Below, piece after piece: positions 12,097-24,966 of a stretch of 64,000 nucleotides of DNA. The notes beneath the pieces are model-generated. The model was not told the DNA's origin. It did not search any database and saw only the letters and a list, made by a program, of their open reading frames with translations. The translations under genes were made by a program, and so were the position numbers. Each line of letters starts with the position of its first letter. The first letter of the stretch is position 1. Source of the stretch: Plasmodium malariae (lineage: Eukaryota > Apicomplexa > Aconoidasida > Haemosporida > Plasmodiidae); NCBI RefSeq assembly GCF_900090045.1, contig NC_041781.1, positions 840,001 through 904,000 on the forward strand. Direction: 5' to 3'.

Positions 12097-15000
12097 CTAT
12101 TTTTTCCTCAGTATTCTGCTTAAGACACCCTTGTCTCCTGTATTTTTCTTTTTGGGTGCATTATCACACTCGTCTTTTTTCCGTATAACTGCATTTACCT
12201 TTTGCTGTTCCATTTGTATGTTTAATAACTCATTTGGAGTAATATAATTTTTTGAATTATCATTATTTTGTAAACAATTATTATTTTTGTCAATACTGTA
12301 ACCAATTTGCACATTTGTTTTCTTACATGCATATTTATCAACTGTTCCAAAAAAAATATTATTATTATTATTACATTCTCCCTTTTCCCTGATATGTTCC
12401 GAAATGTTGATATCATCCTTAGTAGGATTGTTTCCCACTGGGTTCTTTGCATTACTACATGGACGTTCTAAACTATAAGACGCAGAAGAATTCAATTTGG
12501 GCTTTTCACACCTGACGTTCTCAAATTGTTTTTCATCATTATAACCGTTCATTCCATTCGTGCCATTGCTTCCATTGCTGCTATAGGTGCGACTTGAAAT
12601 AATGCAGCTATTTTGTATACCAGATATGTTTATATTTCTGATACTGTTACTACTACTACTACTACTACTACTACTAGCTGCAACAGTAGGGGCAGTTAAA
12701 CTCGTTGAAACGTTCTTCTGATAATGACAGTGACCATTATTCAATGTGGCATGTAGTGACTCTTCCTTTATTTTAAAATTTGTTTTCACATCTATTTCAG
12801 TATAATCCTGGAAAGGACTATTTCTACTTAATAAACTGTCTACCTTATACCTTGCCAATTTTGATAAACTGTCAATCTGTGGTTTTTCTTCAGATATAAC
12901 TTTTATTGCTTCCTTATTCGAAGGCTCACAACTCTCTGCATTTTTCGTATTATGTACGTTCTTTTTTAACGTTTCGAAAAAGTGTATATTTTTATTGTCA
13001 TAATTTTGTTTTAAAGAATTATATATTTCATGGACACTATTATTCAAGCTTAAATTGATCTTATTATGCCCGCACGCGGAGGAGTATATAGTACTATCCC
13101 CCATACTGTTCTCATTGTTATTATCATTACAATTATTATCGTTATAGCTATTGTTGTCAATATTTCCTAGGTTGTGAAAATCCCCCAAATCTTGTTGTTC
13201 ATTCTCGTTTCCCTTACCATTTTTGCAATTAATTGAAGTACTGTCTTTATTCAATAACCCTCTTAGCAGCACATGTTTAGTACCTGTTATAGGTTTCCCT
13301 TCTTCTTGATATTCACATGCCTTTTTCCTTAAACTTATATGCATAAACTTTTCCTTATTCTTTTTATACATTTCATATGTCATTAAAACATCATTTTCAT
13401 CACCTTCCATTTTATTTTTTTCTTCCTTTCCATTGGTAAAATTTGCGTCTTTCGAACTTTCTCTACCCTGAATGTTCATATTGTTTGTATCATTGACGCT
13501 ATTATTATTGCTGTTGGTAGCTATACTGTTAATATAATTATTATTATTACCACTATTCGCGTCTTGTGAAGTGTTCTTAATTTCTTCAGAAAATGCAATG
13601 TATTCCTTTTCTCCTATCAAATTGATGTCTTTTTTTTGATTTCTATTTTGCAATTCAAGGTCAGATAATGCCAATTTGTCTGTATTCTTTGACATATTTT
13701 CCAAATTTTGCTTTTCAGTTAGGTAATAATTACTAGCAATATTATTCAAATTCTCATCATTTTTGCCTGAACAGTGCATGCCGATTGGTTTGACAACTTC
13801 AAGATTTTTTTCGTGACTCATTTTTACTATTTCCTTTTTGTAAAAATGGCTATCCTTTTCGTCCTCTGCACTATGTCTGCGAATATCCCTGCTTGGGATG
13901 CCCTTATCGTAGCTATTACCATCAATACCTGTTCCACAAATACCATTTCCACTTCCCCCCTTACCCCCAGCACCAACGTATATACCGCTATCGTTCAAAT
14001 TGTTAATGAAGGACCCGGATAAATTTAATGATGCTTCATTATGATAGCCAATATTGTCCATATTCGATTCATCCCAATTTTGCATAAATATTGAATATAA
14101 ATCTTCATCCTTTATTTTTTCTATTTCTTTCTCCTCTATTGTAATGTTATTTATTATCTTTTTGTAATTACCTTCATCAAAATTTATAATATCATTTCGT
14201 ATTTCATCTGTTAAGCTTTCAGCATCATTACTCCTACTGCGTACTTTATTACCTGCATTTCTGTCCTTTTCATTTTTGTCCTCTTTATTCTTTTCTTCTA
14301 CACTTTTCTCCTTCTTATTTTTTCCTTTTTTTTTTTTTTTTCCCTCCATTTCGTTATTATTTTTAATGTACTTATTTTCCTGTTGATCATTCAAAATATA
14401 TTTCCTCCCTTGCATTCTTATGTTCACCGAACTGTCACTATAACAAGAAGAGTTTAACGTATAATCATTATATGGATTATTATCATAGTATTTTTTATAC
14501 GGGTCTTTACAATTATTATACATATTATCGTACATCCTTTTCGTGTTGTTATAATGATGCTTATTTTTTCTGTACATTAAGGAAAATTTACGTACCCTCC
14601 TCCTATCATTTTCGTTGTACAGTGTATCATACGCATTCCTATCATTCTGTTTTGCATATGTGTCACATATATCCATATTGTTCGATCTCTCATGTGTTCC
14701 TTCAAAATTGTAAGCATGATCATAATAACCACGATCATGACCATAATGAATATGATGAAGATATTGAAGATGATGATCGTCATGAGATTTCAACGCATCA
14801 CTACCATTTTCATCATAGTAGTTCATATTGTAATGGTTCATAAATTTTTTTCCTGTATTACAATATTTATTATTAAAATAAAAATCTTGTCGCTTATTAT
14901 ACTGAAGAATAGAATTTTTTAATTTTATATTTTCCGATAAAAGAAAACTATTTTTTTCTCTTTCTTTGTTAAGCAAATTGTTTAAATCATATAGCCTGTT

Positions 15001-16251
15001 ATTTAAATCCTTTTCTGCACACAAGGAATGGTCTAATTTCATTTTTAAGTTCTCATTCATTTCGTTATATTCGCTATTTCTGTTAATTAACTGTTTATTG
15101 GTTAACTCATAGTTTTCTAATAAGATCTTCATATCTTTTAATTCTTTGACTTTTTTATTTTCTTCTTCTTCGTAAAATATTTGCTTGGTTTCTAGTTCAT
15201 CCTTCAGATTTTTTTGAACTTCTCTGATTTCCTCATCCTGCAGTAAAATGTGTAAGGTACATGTATGTACATAAGTATAACAGCATGATTTCCCGCCCAA
15301 TATTCATACACAATAGTGTAGAAGAGAGCTCTGGAAGAACGACCTACGTTATTACACAAAACTGCACAAAAATAATAGCGCTATTTTTTTTTCTTTTTTT
15401 TATCCATCCTGTTATTTATTTGCGCATTTGCACAGTATATATTTGTTTATTATTTTTTTTTTTAGTTCTATTTTATCTTATTTTTTATTTTTCATTTTTT
15501 ATGTATTTTTTATTTTTTATTTTTCATTTTTTTTTTTTTTTCCTTTACTGATTTTACCTTGCTGGCAAGAAGAAATTCTAATGTTTTGTTTTTTTTTATT
15601 TCAATTGAGTATTTCTTTTTGCACCTCTTGAGTTTTTCGCTCAGTTTTATGTTGGTCGCTTCCAGAATGTTTTTCCTTTTGGTTGAATTTTTACCCTTAC
15701 GGTTTATGCATTCTAAACTGAGTTTTCCATTACTTTCGAAAGAGTAGGACCTTATTTTGTTTTCATTTGATAAACTTTTATTCATTAAAAAAGGATTATA
15801 CTTTTTTTCTTGTCCTTCTAGTGCTCTTTTTTTTTTTCTTTTTTTTTTTTTGAACTTATTTAAACTTCTTTTATTTATGAGCTTATTTGTATTCATATGT
15901 GTCAAATCAGAATAGCATAGTTCATTGGAAACGTATACACTAGAATGGTCTGACGTGGAGCTATCAGTAGAAGTATTTTCTCCTGATGATAAAATATTTT
16001 TTGAATCAACACACGATAAGGAGCTGTTAAAACAGGAAGAAGATACCGCGGAAGAATTTGCTTTTTTCTTACTCGTTAATTTAATCGCTCTCCTGCTGTT
16101 TTTATTCTTATCGTCGTTGTTATCACTGTTGTATTTAACTGTTCTTTTTCCATTGCTCGAATTACGAATTTTGTTCCTGTTATCATTATCATTATTTTTA
16201 TCGTCGTTTTTATCACTATTTTTATCACTATATTTATCCTTACTGGTAATG

Positions 16252-16289
<38 letters not shown>

Positions 16290-18062
16290 CCTGTCCTGTT
16301 CATATTTATCGGTCAGCTGCGCATGCTTCAATCGGTTGATTAAGAAAGTTAGTTTATCATTTTTTTGGCAAACTAATGAATATATGTTTAACAACAGATG
16401 GTATACATAGTCTGTGAAATTTAAAAAATTATTATGAATATTTGTTTTAATCCTTGAAAACACAAACGCTTGTTCATTTTGCATTCTATATATAATATCT
16501 TCAAACTTTTTTATGTTATCAGTAAAATTCTTTTTATCTTCATTTAACTCATTTATTAATATATCTTGTTGTTCTATTTTTTCCTTCAGAGTTAAATTTG
16601 CTTTTAAAAAATCCTCTTTCAATTTTTTTAAAAAATTTGTCATATATATTTCATTCGTATGTTTTTCTATTTTTAATTTTAGTATATCTTTAAAAATGTT
16701 ATTAATATTATGTACGGAATGTAATTCATCATTGCATTTACTGCACAGTATCTTTTTCGTTTTATTTATAAACACCTCTTGTATGCTTAGAATAAACATA
16801 AGTCCCTTCTTACTCACCGATTCGAACATGTTCATGTTATTCTGCTCAAGCTCAATCTTAAAGTTGTTTACCGTGTCCGCGAGCGAAATGAAGCTACTGC
16901 TGCTGCTGCAACAGCTACAACAGTTGCTGTTGTTACTGTTATGGCTCCTTTTATTGTTACTGCTATTGTTATTGTTACTGCTATTGTTATTGTTACTGCT
17001 ATTGTTATTGTTACTGCTATTGTTATTGTTACTGCTATTTTTATTGCCATTGTTACTGCTATTTTTATTGCCATTGTTACTGCTATTTTTATTGCTATTG
17101 TTACTGCTATTTTTATTGCCATTGTTACTGCAATTGTTGTTTCCATTGCTGCTGCTGCTGATATTACTGTTGCTGTCATTGCTAATACTATCACCCCCAT
17201 TATCTTCACTTGCTTCGCGCTTCGATTTTTTTGAAACAGGGTTGTAAACCAAAAGTTCATTATGTATTTTTCCCCCTTCGTTAAAATCGCATCCTATTTG
17301 TAAAAGCTCCCCATTATTATTTAGTGCTACATTTTTTTGCTCTGCATTTTTTACATTTAAACTTTTCGACATTGACTCTATGTCTAGAATAAAGGTCGAG
17401 AAATTCATGTTGTCAGTTGTACCATCACTAATATGCAAGCAGTTCACACTGTTCATATTATTAACATTGCTAACACTTCTCACACTGTTCAAATCTTTCA
17501 CACAGTCCACATTAATATTCGAGTTCCCCCTATCCATTGCACTACTAGTGTTATTGCAGCATTCACTTAGTACTATAACATCCTTGTCATTACTCATATG
17601 ATTACTATCCCTAGTACTGTTTTGATAACTCATAGACGTTGCAACAGTATTCATACTATAATTTAAAAGAGGGTCCTCTTCCTTTACATTTAAAAGTTTA
17701 ATATAGCTACTTAATGCAATATCTGTATTTTTGTCATTTTGTTCTACTTCGTTCATTTGCAAATTTTCCGTGTTACATGTAACTCCCATCATGTCGACCT
17801 TTTCTAAATCAAACTCCTTATTGTCACTTATTTGCATGTGTATGTTACCTCCTCTATTATTTTCATCAATTATGTTGATATCATTTAACAATGGGCAAAA
17901 TTTTACGATACCACCTTCATCTTTTTCCGTTTGGTTATATTCGCTCATTATAGGATGACTCATATTTATTTGTGAATAACTTACCATCATTTTATTCTCC
18001 ATCTTTTTATTAGCACCTGGGGGCCATGACTCATTTATTTTATATTCTTCATTTTTACTCAT
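12097..18062 (-). CDS. Large coiled-coil, Asn-rich Plasmodium protein of unknown function
   Basis: Two exons, 18062-15558 and 15237-12097, join in phase 0. The donor is AGCAAG|GTAAAATC and the acceptor ACTGCAG|GATGAG, giving about 1881 residues. The join makes one continuous heptad-rich coiled coil (LSEKLKRCKKKYSIE .. LEFLLASK|DEEIREVQKNLKDE), which supports the model. Exon 1 holds an Asp/Asn-rich N-terminus, a long NSSNN/NGNKNSSNN tract (about residues 290-370), a conserved-looking segment around ILCSKCNDELHSVHN with a coiled coil after it, and a run of about a dozen Lys encoded by an uninterrupted poly(A) stretch. Exon 2 begins with the coiled coil and then becomes Asn/Ser/Lys-rich and probably disordered. 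No enzyme motif, signal peptide or membrane span is visible. I do not recognise the family; a structural or scaffold role is only inference. Confidence 0.82.
16254..16290 (-). repeat. Poly(A) track inside a coding exon (poly-Lys)
   Basis: The plus strand has about 35 consecutive T, read on the coding minus strand as an AAA run giving about a dozen Lys just after YEQDR. Confidence 0.9.
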
Positions 18063-19549
18063 TAGCCAAAATAATGTTATACCACTACATAATTAAAAAT
18101 AAATTCAAAAAATGTGCAAAATATGAATATATTGGAAAAAGGCGTAAAAATGCTAACATGGGTAAGATTTAAAAAAAAAAAAAATACCTAAAATTAACTG
18201 AAATTATACAAAATTAACTGAAATTTTACAAAATTAAATAAAATAAAAATAAATAAAATAAAAATAAATAAAATAAAATTAAATTAAATAAAATAAAATT
18301 AAATTAAATTAAATTAAATAAAAGTTTAGAGGAGAAGAAAAAGTTAACGTAAATTATCAGTCACATTTTACACTACTGAATATGCTAGAGAAGGTGAAAA
18401 TTTGCAGCCTCTTCCTGGGAAGCCTTTGCTTACACATAGGAGATAAATAGACAAGTACGTAAATACAAATGTCAATGTAAGTACATATTTAGTTTTTGTA
18501 AATAGTTTTTCTTCCTTTTTTTCTTAGAGTGAATACAGAGGAGTAAATAACTTCCTTCATTTTCATGCTCTTAGAAAAAAGAAATATTCCTCAGACCACA
18601 ACTTCATTTTGCAGTTGCGCGTTCGTACATACGTACATACATAATATATATATGCATATATATACATGTACATGTATATCGTGTGATATATACTTACAAG
18701 TTTGTACTAGCCTTTATGCTATTATTCTTTTTAACTTTTAATTTTTTTTTTTCGCAAATTAAAAAATTGAGGTAAAAGAAATGGAAAATAAAACAAGAGA
18801 ATTTTCTGTCATATAGTAAAGAAAATATTTTTCTTTTTTTCCTTCTTTTTTTCTTTTCTTTTTTCCCTTTTTTTTCCCTTTTTTTTCCCTTTTTTTATGC
18901 CTTTTCTTTTTTTTTAATTTTCCTTTCTTTTCCCTTGTTTATGCATTCTTAACAAAAAAATATTTTTCCCATTTTTCCACTTTTTAAAAAATTATTTTTT
19001 CTCAAAGTATACTTCAGTAAAATATTCATATAAAGGTTTTAATTAATGTCTAAAACTATGCTTTCTTTTTTTCTTTATATTTTGTGTTAATGCTTATTTG
19101 GCATTAGTGCATATCTTGATCTCTTGAGTAGGTAAAAATAGTTAATTTTTTTTTTTTTCCATATTACGTGCATATATTATATATTACGTATACACCGTAA
19201 GCATGATATGTGAATGTACGCTTTATACATACATACATACATACATGCGTATATATATATATATGTACGTACAAATATACTTGAACATATACAAGTATAA
19301 TACAATGCACAGTACATTAGTATATATATATATTTTTTTTTTTTCTTCTATGCAAACAATCATAATATACGCTTTTTTTGCAAAAAGTAAAATTTTATCT
19401 TTGCTGAAGAAAAGTATATAGCTAACAGTTTTACTTGAATGACATTTTTTGCTTCACATTTGACTTTCACTCCTACTTTTACTTTTTATTTCTTAATTTT
19501 TCTTTTCTCCTCCATTCAACTCTTTTCATTTTCTATTTCTTCTTCTTCA

Positions 19550-19586
<37 letters not shown>

Positions 19587-20138
19587 ATTTTTTACAATTA
19601 CAAAGTTGTAACATTAAAGAAAAAAAATCCATAATTTTTTTTTTTTGTATTTATATATATAACTGTAAAGCGATTTTTGCATTCGCCTTCATTAATTAAA
19701 ATTAGGTGTACATATATACATACATATACATATTTATATAATACATAATATATAAGTTTACTGTAATTATTTTTAAAGTATGGTACATTTATATAAATAT
19801 ATATATTTTTTCCTTTTAAATCATCTATATTTTTTTGCTTTTAACTGAATATTTTATAATTTCAAATATAGGGGTATTTTCCTCCGCCTGTATATACATA
19901 TATATGTACATATTACATATATATACATATATTACATACCTATATGTATGTATATATATATGTATATGTTACCCTCTCTTACAAACAATCGAGGACGCCG
20001 CTTTATGACTTCAACGCAATGCACACAATTACAAATTTTGTATAGATATAAAACCGTAAAAAAAGAAAAACGAAAAAAATTAGAACAATATAAGAACAGA
20101 ATTAGAGCAAGTTAGGAGCAAAATTCGGGTGGAACAAT
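18063..20138. other. Divergent intergenic region, 2.1 kb
   Basis: Shared upstream region of the coiled-coil gene (-) and ELF1 (+). It contains AATAAA/AATTAAATTA repeats at 18236-18322, T-rich tracts with CCC spacers near 18850-18900, poly(A) at 19557-19583, and TA tracts. No coding sequence is supported. Confidence 0.7.
18236..18322. repeat. AAATAAAAT / AAATTAAAT simple repeats
   Basis: Short tandem A/T repeats upstream of the large coiled-coil gene. Confidence 0.8.
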
Positions 20139-20266
20139 ATGGGTAGAAGCAAAGTCAAAAAAGTAAAACCAAGGAAAAAAAGGCCTTTAAAGCTTGACAA
20201 ACAGTTTAATTGTCCTTTTTGCAGTTATAAAAAATCAGTGGATGTCAAATTGTAACCGAAAAAGGG

Positions 20267-20304
<38 letters not shown>

Positions 20305-20992
20305 TGTACATATATATACGTATATACGTGTGAATATAAGTACCTGTTATATTTAAGTTTTTATACATATGTACTTGTGTACACACAGCTAATTCCCCTT
20401 TTTGGCTCAAAAGCAAAATGAGTTTGGTGTGTCCATCCATTTTTTATTTTTTTTTATTTATTATTATTATTGTTGTTATTGTTGTTATTATTATTATTGT
20501 TGTTATTGTTGTTATTATTATTATTGTTGTTATTGTTGTTATTATTATTGTTGTTATTGTTGTTATTATTATTGTTGTTATTGTTGTTATTGTTGTTATT
20601 GTTGTTATTGTTGTTATTGTTGTTATTGTTGTTATTGTTGTTATTGTTGTTATTGTTATTATTATTACATTATTATATTATTATTATTATTATATATATT
20701 TTTTTTTTTTTCCTGACTTGTACATATTTTGCCTATTTTTAACACCCCACTTTTTACATATTTTATTATTCCCCTTTTTTTTTTTTTTTTTTTTAGGCAT
20801 AGGTCAAAAGGAATAGGCGAACTTATGTGTTTAAAATGCGGAGTAAAATATGTGAATCAAATTACTAGTTTGGATGAATGCATTGATGTATATAGTGAAT
20901 GGGTTGACAAGTGCTTAGATGCAAATAAAAAAGGATGTAATGAACTATTTTTTAATGAAGATTTAGCATCTTTTAATAACTTAGAAGACTAA
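20139..20992 (+). CDS. ELF1: Transcription elongation factor 1 homologue (ELF1/ELOF1), two exons
   Basis: Small zinc-ribbon factor that associates with elongating RNA polymerase II. Exon 1 is 20139-20251 and exon 2 is 20797-20992. The donor AAATT|GTAACC and acceptor TTTTAG|GCAT rebuild Leu38, giving 102 residues. It has the basic N-terminal tail (MGRSKVKKVKPRKKRP), two CxxC pairs at 25-28 (CPFC) and 49-52 (CLKC), and the C-terminal DVYSEWVDKCLDAN signature, all as in human ELOF1. The C-terminal extension after the core is short and acidic. The 545-bp intron contains an ATT/GTT repeat and (TA)n. The first exon is only 38 codons and could be missed by long-frame searches. Confidence 0.95.
20457..20700. 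repeat. ATT/GTT trinucleotide array in the ELF1 intron
   Basis: About 80 triplets of TTATTG/TTGTTA type with a higher-order TTATTGTTG pattern. The array reads as pure Leu, Ile/Val or Tyr/Cys in its three plus frames. It lies between the ELF1 donor at 20252 and acceptor at 20796. Confidence 0.93.
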
Positions 20993-21152
20993 CAAATGAT
21001 AGAAATGTAGCACAGTTTACCGGAAAAGAAAAAAAAAAATATATATATGATTTTTTACTTTTGAATTTTACGCAAAGTTTCAAATTTTTTATAAAAATTG
21101 TGGAATGGGCAAAATTAAAACATCAAGAACGGAAAGAAAGCATGTGTGTCAT

Positions 21153-21204
<52 letters not shown>

Positions 21205-21780
21205 CGCATAACATGTACGTTTGCGTACGTAGGTATAACTACAAAATTGTGCAGCTTAAGATTATTTGTTTTGTTAAGATGGGGTGTGATCCTTCGAAAA
21301 AATGTATATTGCGCAATTAAATGAATCTATATACATAATTTCCATTCTTTGTATTATTTTGAGTTTTCACTTTCGCATATACGCACTAGATATGACAAAG
21401 TTAAATTAACCTGGTTTATGCAAATTAATATATATTCAAATGTGTATATATATATGTATATACAAATATTTATCCATACATACGCATACGTGTGTATACA
21501 CCCACATATGCCTTTTTTTTTTTTTCTTTTTTTTTTCATTTATGTTGTAATATTATTAAGAGTTACAGTATTATGTGTTAGCTGTACATAATAGATAAAT
21601 GGATTTTATATATATCTTCCTAAAAACTAAAAAGAGAAGCTTCTTTTTATGGACATACATACATACATACGGTACATATGAGCTATAGCAAATTTTGTTT
21701 TTCTTTAAATCTTTTTTCTGTTTCTTTTCAAAAAATTAATTTTTAACGAATTTTTTTTGTTTACTCGAAATTGTTGTACA

Positions 21781-21813
<33 letters not shown>

Positions 21814-22956
21814 TAAAAAAAAAAATATATAATGAAATAACAGCGCAATAAAAGCATGTTTAATATTAGAGGAATAAACAAAATTTCAGTTTTTACTCTT
21901 TCTGTTTTACTTGAATTTTTTCCTTTTTTGAAAAAAATCAAGGAATATAATAAATGATCCACTCTGTGTAAAAACAAACCACTTAAATATAAAAACAAAA
22001 GATACAAAAGAAACCCAAAAAAAGAAAAAAAAGAAAAAAAACATAAAAATAGGAAAAGAAAGGAAAGTAATGCGGAAAAAAAATAAAAATAAAATAATTC
22101 TTTAAAATATAAAAGCACGTTAAATTTTTAAAATGAAATATTGCCCTTTCGAAAAGAACTATATATAAAAAATTTTACTACTGGTTTTTTATAAGTGCGA
22201 ATATAATTTTTTTTAAGAATTCCATATTTTTATTATGCATTCAACTATACATATTTACTTTTCATTCTTGTAAGCATTTGGCCCCGGTATTTACAAATAT
22301 AAAATATATACAATTCTATATATATAAATTATGTTTATAAACATATTTAAGTATATTAGGTATATATATTTACGTATATATACAAATATATATATACAAT
22401 TATAATATATTCGATTGTATATATTTAAAAAAGTGCATTTTTCTATTCATCTTATTTTATTTATTTTTTTTTTTTTTTGTTTTGTGTTAAGTAGCCACAA
22501 GCAATCTGTAAGTTCAATACGCTTTTTTCTATACAAATTTAAATAAATATTTTTGAATGATTTTTATTTATTTTTTTTCGTGTTTCTATGAAATATTTGT
22601 AGAGCTCAAGCCAAGTAACTTCAACAATTTTATATATTTAAAGAGAAAAAAAAAAAAAAAATTTCATGTTGTATTTATATTAAAAATAGTAAAAATAGCG
22701 AAAATAGCGAAAATAGTAAAATAGCAAAATAGCAAAATAGCAAATATAGCAAATATAGCAAATATAGCAAATATAGTACAAATACTACAAATAGCACAAA
22801 TAGCACAAATAGCACAAATAGCACAAATAGCACAAATAGCACAAATATCTCAAATAGTTAAAACAGCAGAAAAATTAAAAGTTGCATATATAGGAGAAAT
22901 ATTGAAAAATTGCATATATAGCTAAATTTGTAAAAGCTGAACAGTTCAATAAATAA

Positions 22957-23000
<44 letters not shown>

Positions 23001-23135
23001 GTACGCATGTTGGTATACACTGCAGATACTGCAAGAAGTGTAACTACACGACACTAAATGCGCATGTACAGGCATTATTAGTCCATGCGTTTATATTATA
23101 TATACCACTTTCGAAAATCAGTGTATTAAAAAAAA
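20993..23135. other. Intergenic region between ELF1 and the transporter
   Basis: Contains (TA)n near 21170-21200 and 22962-22994, poly(A)/(T) runs and an ATAGCACAA-type array at 22684-22860. The short frame MGKIKTSRTERK at 21104 leads only into (TA)n-encoded Tyr/Ile and is not supported as a gene. Confidence 0.65.
22684..22860. repeat. 9-bp AATAGCAAA/AATAGCACA repeat
   Basis: Roughly twenty short units drift from AAATAGTA through AAATAGCA and AAATATAGC to AAATAGCAC, ending about 275 bp upstream of the transporter start codon, so probably in its promoter or 5' UTR. Confidence 0.88.
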
Positions 23136-24671
23136 ATGCCGTCAAAAATGTTGAAGGAAGACATAGCCCATATGAAATATAGTGGGAGCAATATAAATGA
23201 TTTAAAAGTAAACAAATGGGTGGCATTGTCTTTATATTCCCTGGTTGCATCAGTTGCTACATTTGTACATGCAGGATTTAGTGGGTGGCAACCAATCATA
23301 TATAAAACTGGAGCTTTTAGTGAGTTATGTGGTCCTAATGATGATGTTCAAACATTTCGTGTAGATGATAAGATTTCATATACAACATGTGGAAACAGAG
23401 ATGCAGCTGTAAATAATTTATTTACCCTATCATTCTTTGTTCATTTTTTTTTATCATCTGTTAGTGGTTATGTATTAGATACTTTTGGAGAAAAAGTATG
23501 TTTCTTGTGTGGACAGATAATATTAACAATAGCCTTTTTGATTTTAACCATTTTAAAATTTTCCTATGTTTGGTACTTATTTTTTCTATTATTGGGTGTA
23601 TCAGCAGATTTATCTTTTATTCCTCTTTTAAAAATATCGAAATATTTCCCAGGTCAAGAATCGCTAATTTTTGGTATTTTGGGTTCAGCGAGATCTACTG
23701 GTTTTGCTATTGGTTTACTTTTAAAGATTGGCTTTTTTTATACATTTAATTTTAAAGAAGATGAATTTTATATATTATGCATTTTTTATATGTGTACATG
23801 TATTTTATATTCATTTCTTGTGGGTATATTTATTGTTCCAAGTAAAAGCGGTAATATGTTATCACCTATAAATAGTGAAGGGGGCACCGGATCATCTAGT
23901 ACTGATAAAAAACATAACCTAGCTATCATAAATGAAATGGATAATATAGAAAGTGGAAAGAAGAAACATCATAATAAGAAGAATAAGAATAATAAAAATA
24001 AGAATAATAACAGTAACAGTAAGAATAACAACAAGAATAACAACAATAATAACAATAACAGTAACAATGATAAGACCTCCTTTTGGGAAAATATTAAAAC
24101 ATTATGGAGTCATCCGCAAAAATGGGAATACCTTATTACAGTTTTTATATGCAGTTCCAGTATGATCAGATTTGATTATTTTATAAAAACAAATAGATCT
24201 TTTTTTGTAGGGAATAATTATGACTATACAACTTTATTTTCCTTATCTACAGTTTTATCATTTATACCTACGCCCTTTTTTGGATATCTAGCTGGAAAGT
24301 TGGGATCCATATATAGTATAATAGTAAATAATATATTTATACTATTAACATATATTTTTATACTATTTGATAGCGTATTTTTCAGAATGTTAGCCATGTT
24401 TACCTTTTTCCTTTTTATTTCTTTCGCCTTCTCATGCTTTTATTGCTATGTGGATGAAAAATATTCAAAGGAACATTTTGGAAAATTGTGTGGAATTATG
24501 TTTGCATTTAGTGCACTTTGTTTAATTCTCAATTTCTACCTGACCTATTTAACAAATGTGGTCTATGAGAACTTAGGAGAAAAGAAATATTTCCCAGTAG
24601 CATATGGAATGAATGCTCTTGGTGTTGTTACCTTACTTGGTTGTTTATATTTAAAAGTTACAGAAAAGTAA
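23136..24671 (+). CDS. MFR4: Major facilitator superfamily transporter, ApiAT/MFR4-type
   Basis: Single-exon, 511-residue polytopic membrane protein. About twelve hydrophobic segments are visible, six before and six after a cytoplasmic loop (about residues 245-315) made of Lys/Asn/Ser repeats. The early segment WVALSLYSLVASVATFVHAGFSGWQPIIYKTGAF and the charged SGYVLDTFGEKVC loop fit the apicomplexan amino-acid-transporter branch of the MFS (relatives of NPT1/ApiAT8). Its position just upstream of the GINS and BSD genes is the place of MFR4 (ApiAT2) in P. falciparum, as I recall. The substrate cannot be read from sequence; amino acids are the likely class from family knowledge. The start is the first ATG after an A-run. 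The Asn-rich loop is expected to vary between species. Confidence 0.87.
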   Translation: MPSKMLKEDIAHMKYSGSNINDLKVNKWVALSLYSLVASVATFVHAGFSGWQPIIYKTGAFSELCGPNDDVQTFRVDDKISYTTCGNRDAAVNNLFTLSFFVHFFLSSVSGYVLDTFGEKVCFLCGQIILTIAFLILTILKFSYVWYLFFLLLGVSADLSFIPLLKISKYFPGQESLIFGILGSARSTGFAIGLLLKIGFFYTFNFKEDEFYILCIFYMCTCILYSFLVGIFIVPSKSGNMLSPINSEGGTGSSSTDKKHNLAIINEMDNIESGKKKHHNKKNKNNKNKNNNSNSKNNNKNNNNNNNNSNNDKTSFWENIKTLWSHPQKWEYLITVFICSSSMIRFDYFIKTNRSFFVGNNYDYTTLFSLSTVLSFIPTPFFGYLAGKLGSIYSIIVNNIFILLTYIFILFDSVFFRMLAMFTFFLFISFAFSCFYCYVDEKYSKEHFGKLCGIMFAFSALCLILNFYLTYLTNVVYENLGEKKYFPVAYGMNALGVVTLLGCLYLKVTEK

Positions 24672-24697
24672 AAATAAAGTTTACGCTAAACAAGAAA

Positions 24698-24729
<32 letters not shown>

Positions 24730-24966
24730 AATATATCTATAAAATAAAGGGAGGAAAATTAAGCATATTTTTATTTATTTAATGCAAAACAGAATAACAA
24801 TTTTTAATAAGATTATATTTGAAGGAAGTTACCTTTTTTTTTTTTTTTTTTATGAAGAGTAACTTCTATGTGTATGTACAGCTTGTGTGAATGCAGCTTG
24901 TTCCATTTTTTTTTTTTTTTTTTTTTTTTATTTTTCGTTTGTTTGCTCAGCTTTACTTTTATTTTG

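Noticed and set aside
16868..17260. Thr/Ile/Val and Leu repeat frames on both strands
   Set aside because: Out-of-frame and antisense shadows of the Asn/Ser tract of the large coiled-coil gene.
20402..20816. Poly-Leu, Ile/Val and Tyr/Cys membrane-like proteins
   Set aside because: The ATT/GTT array in the ELF1 intron reads as hydrophobic runs in every plus frame; there is no conserved sequence.
21104..21324. Start of a small gene, MGKIKTSRTERK, resembling the N-terminus of a basic splicing or ribosomal protein
   Set aside because: It runs directly into (TA)n-encoded Tyr/Ile, and no downstream exon matching such a family exists before the transporter gene.
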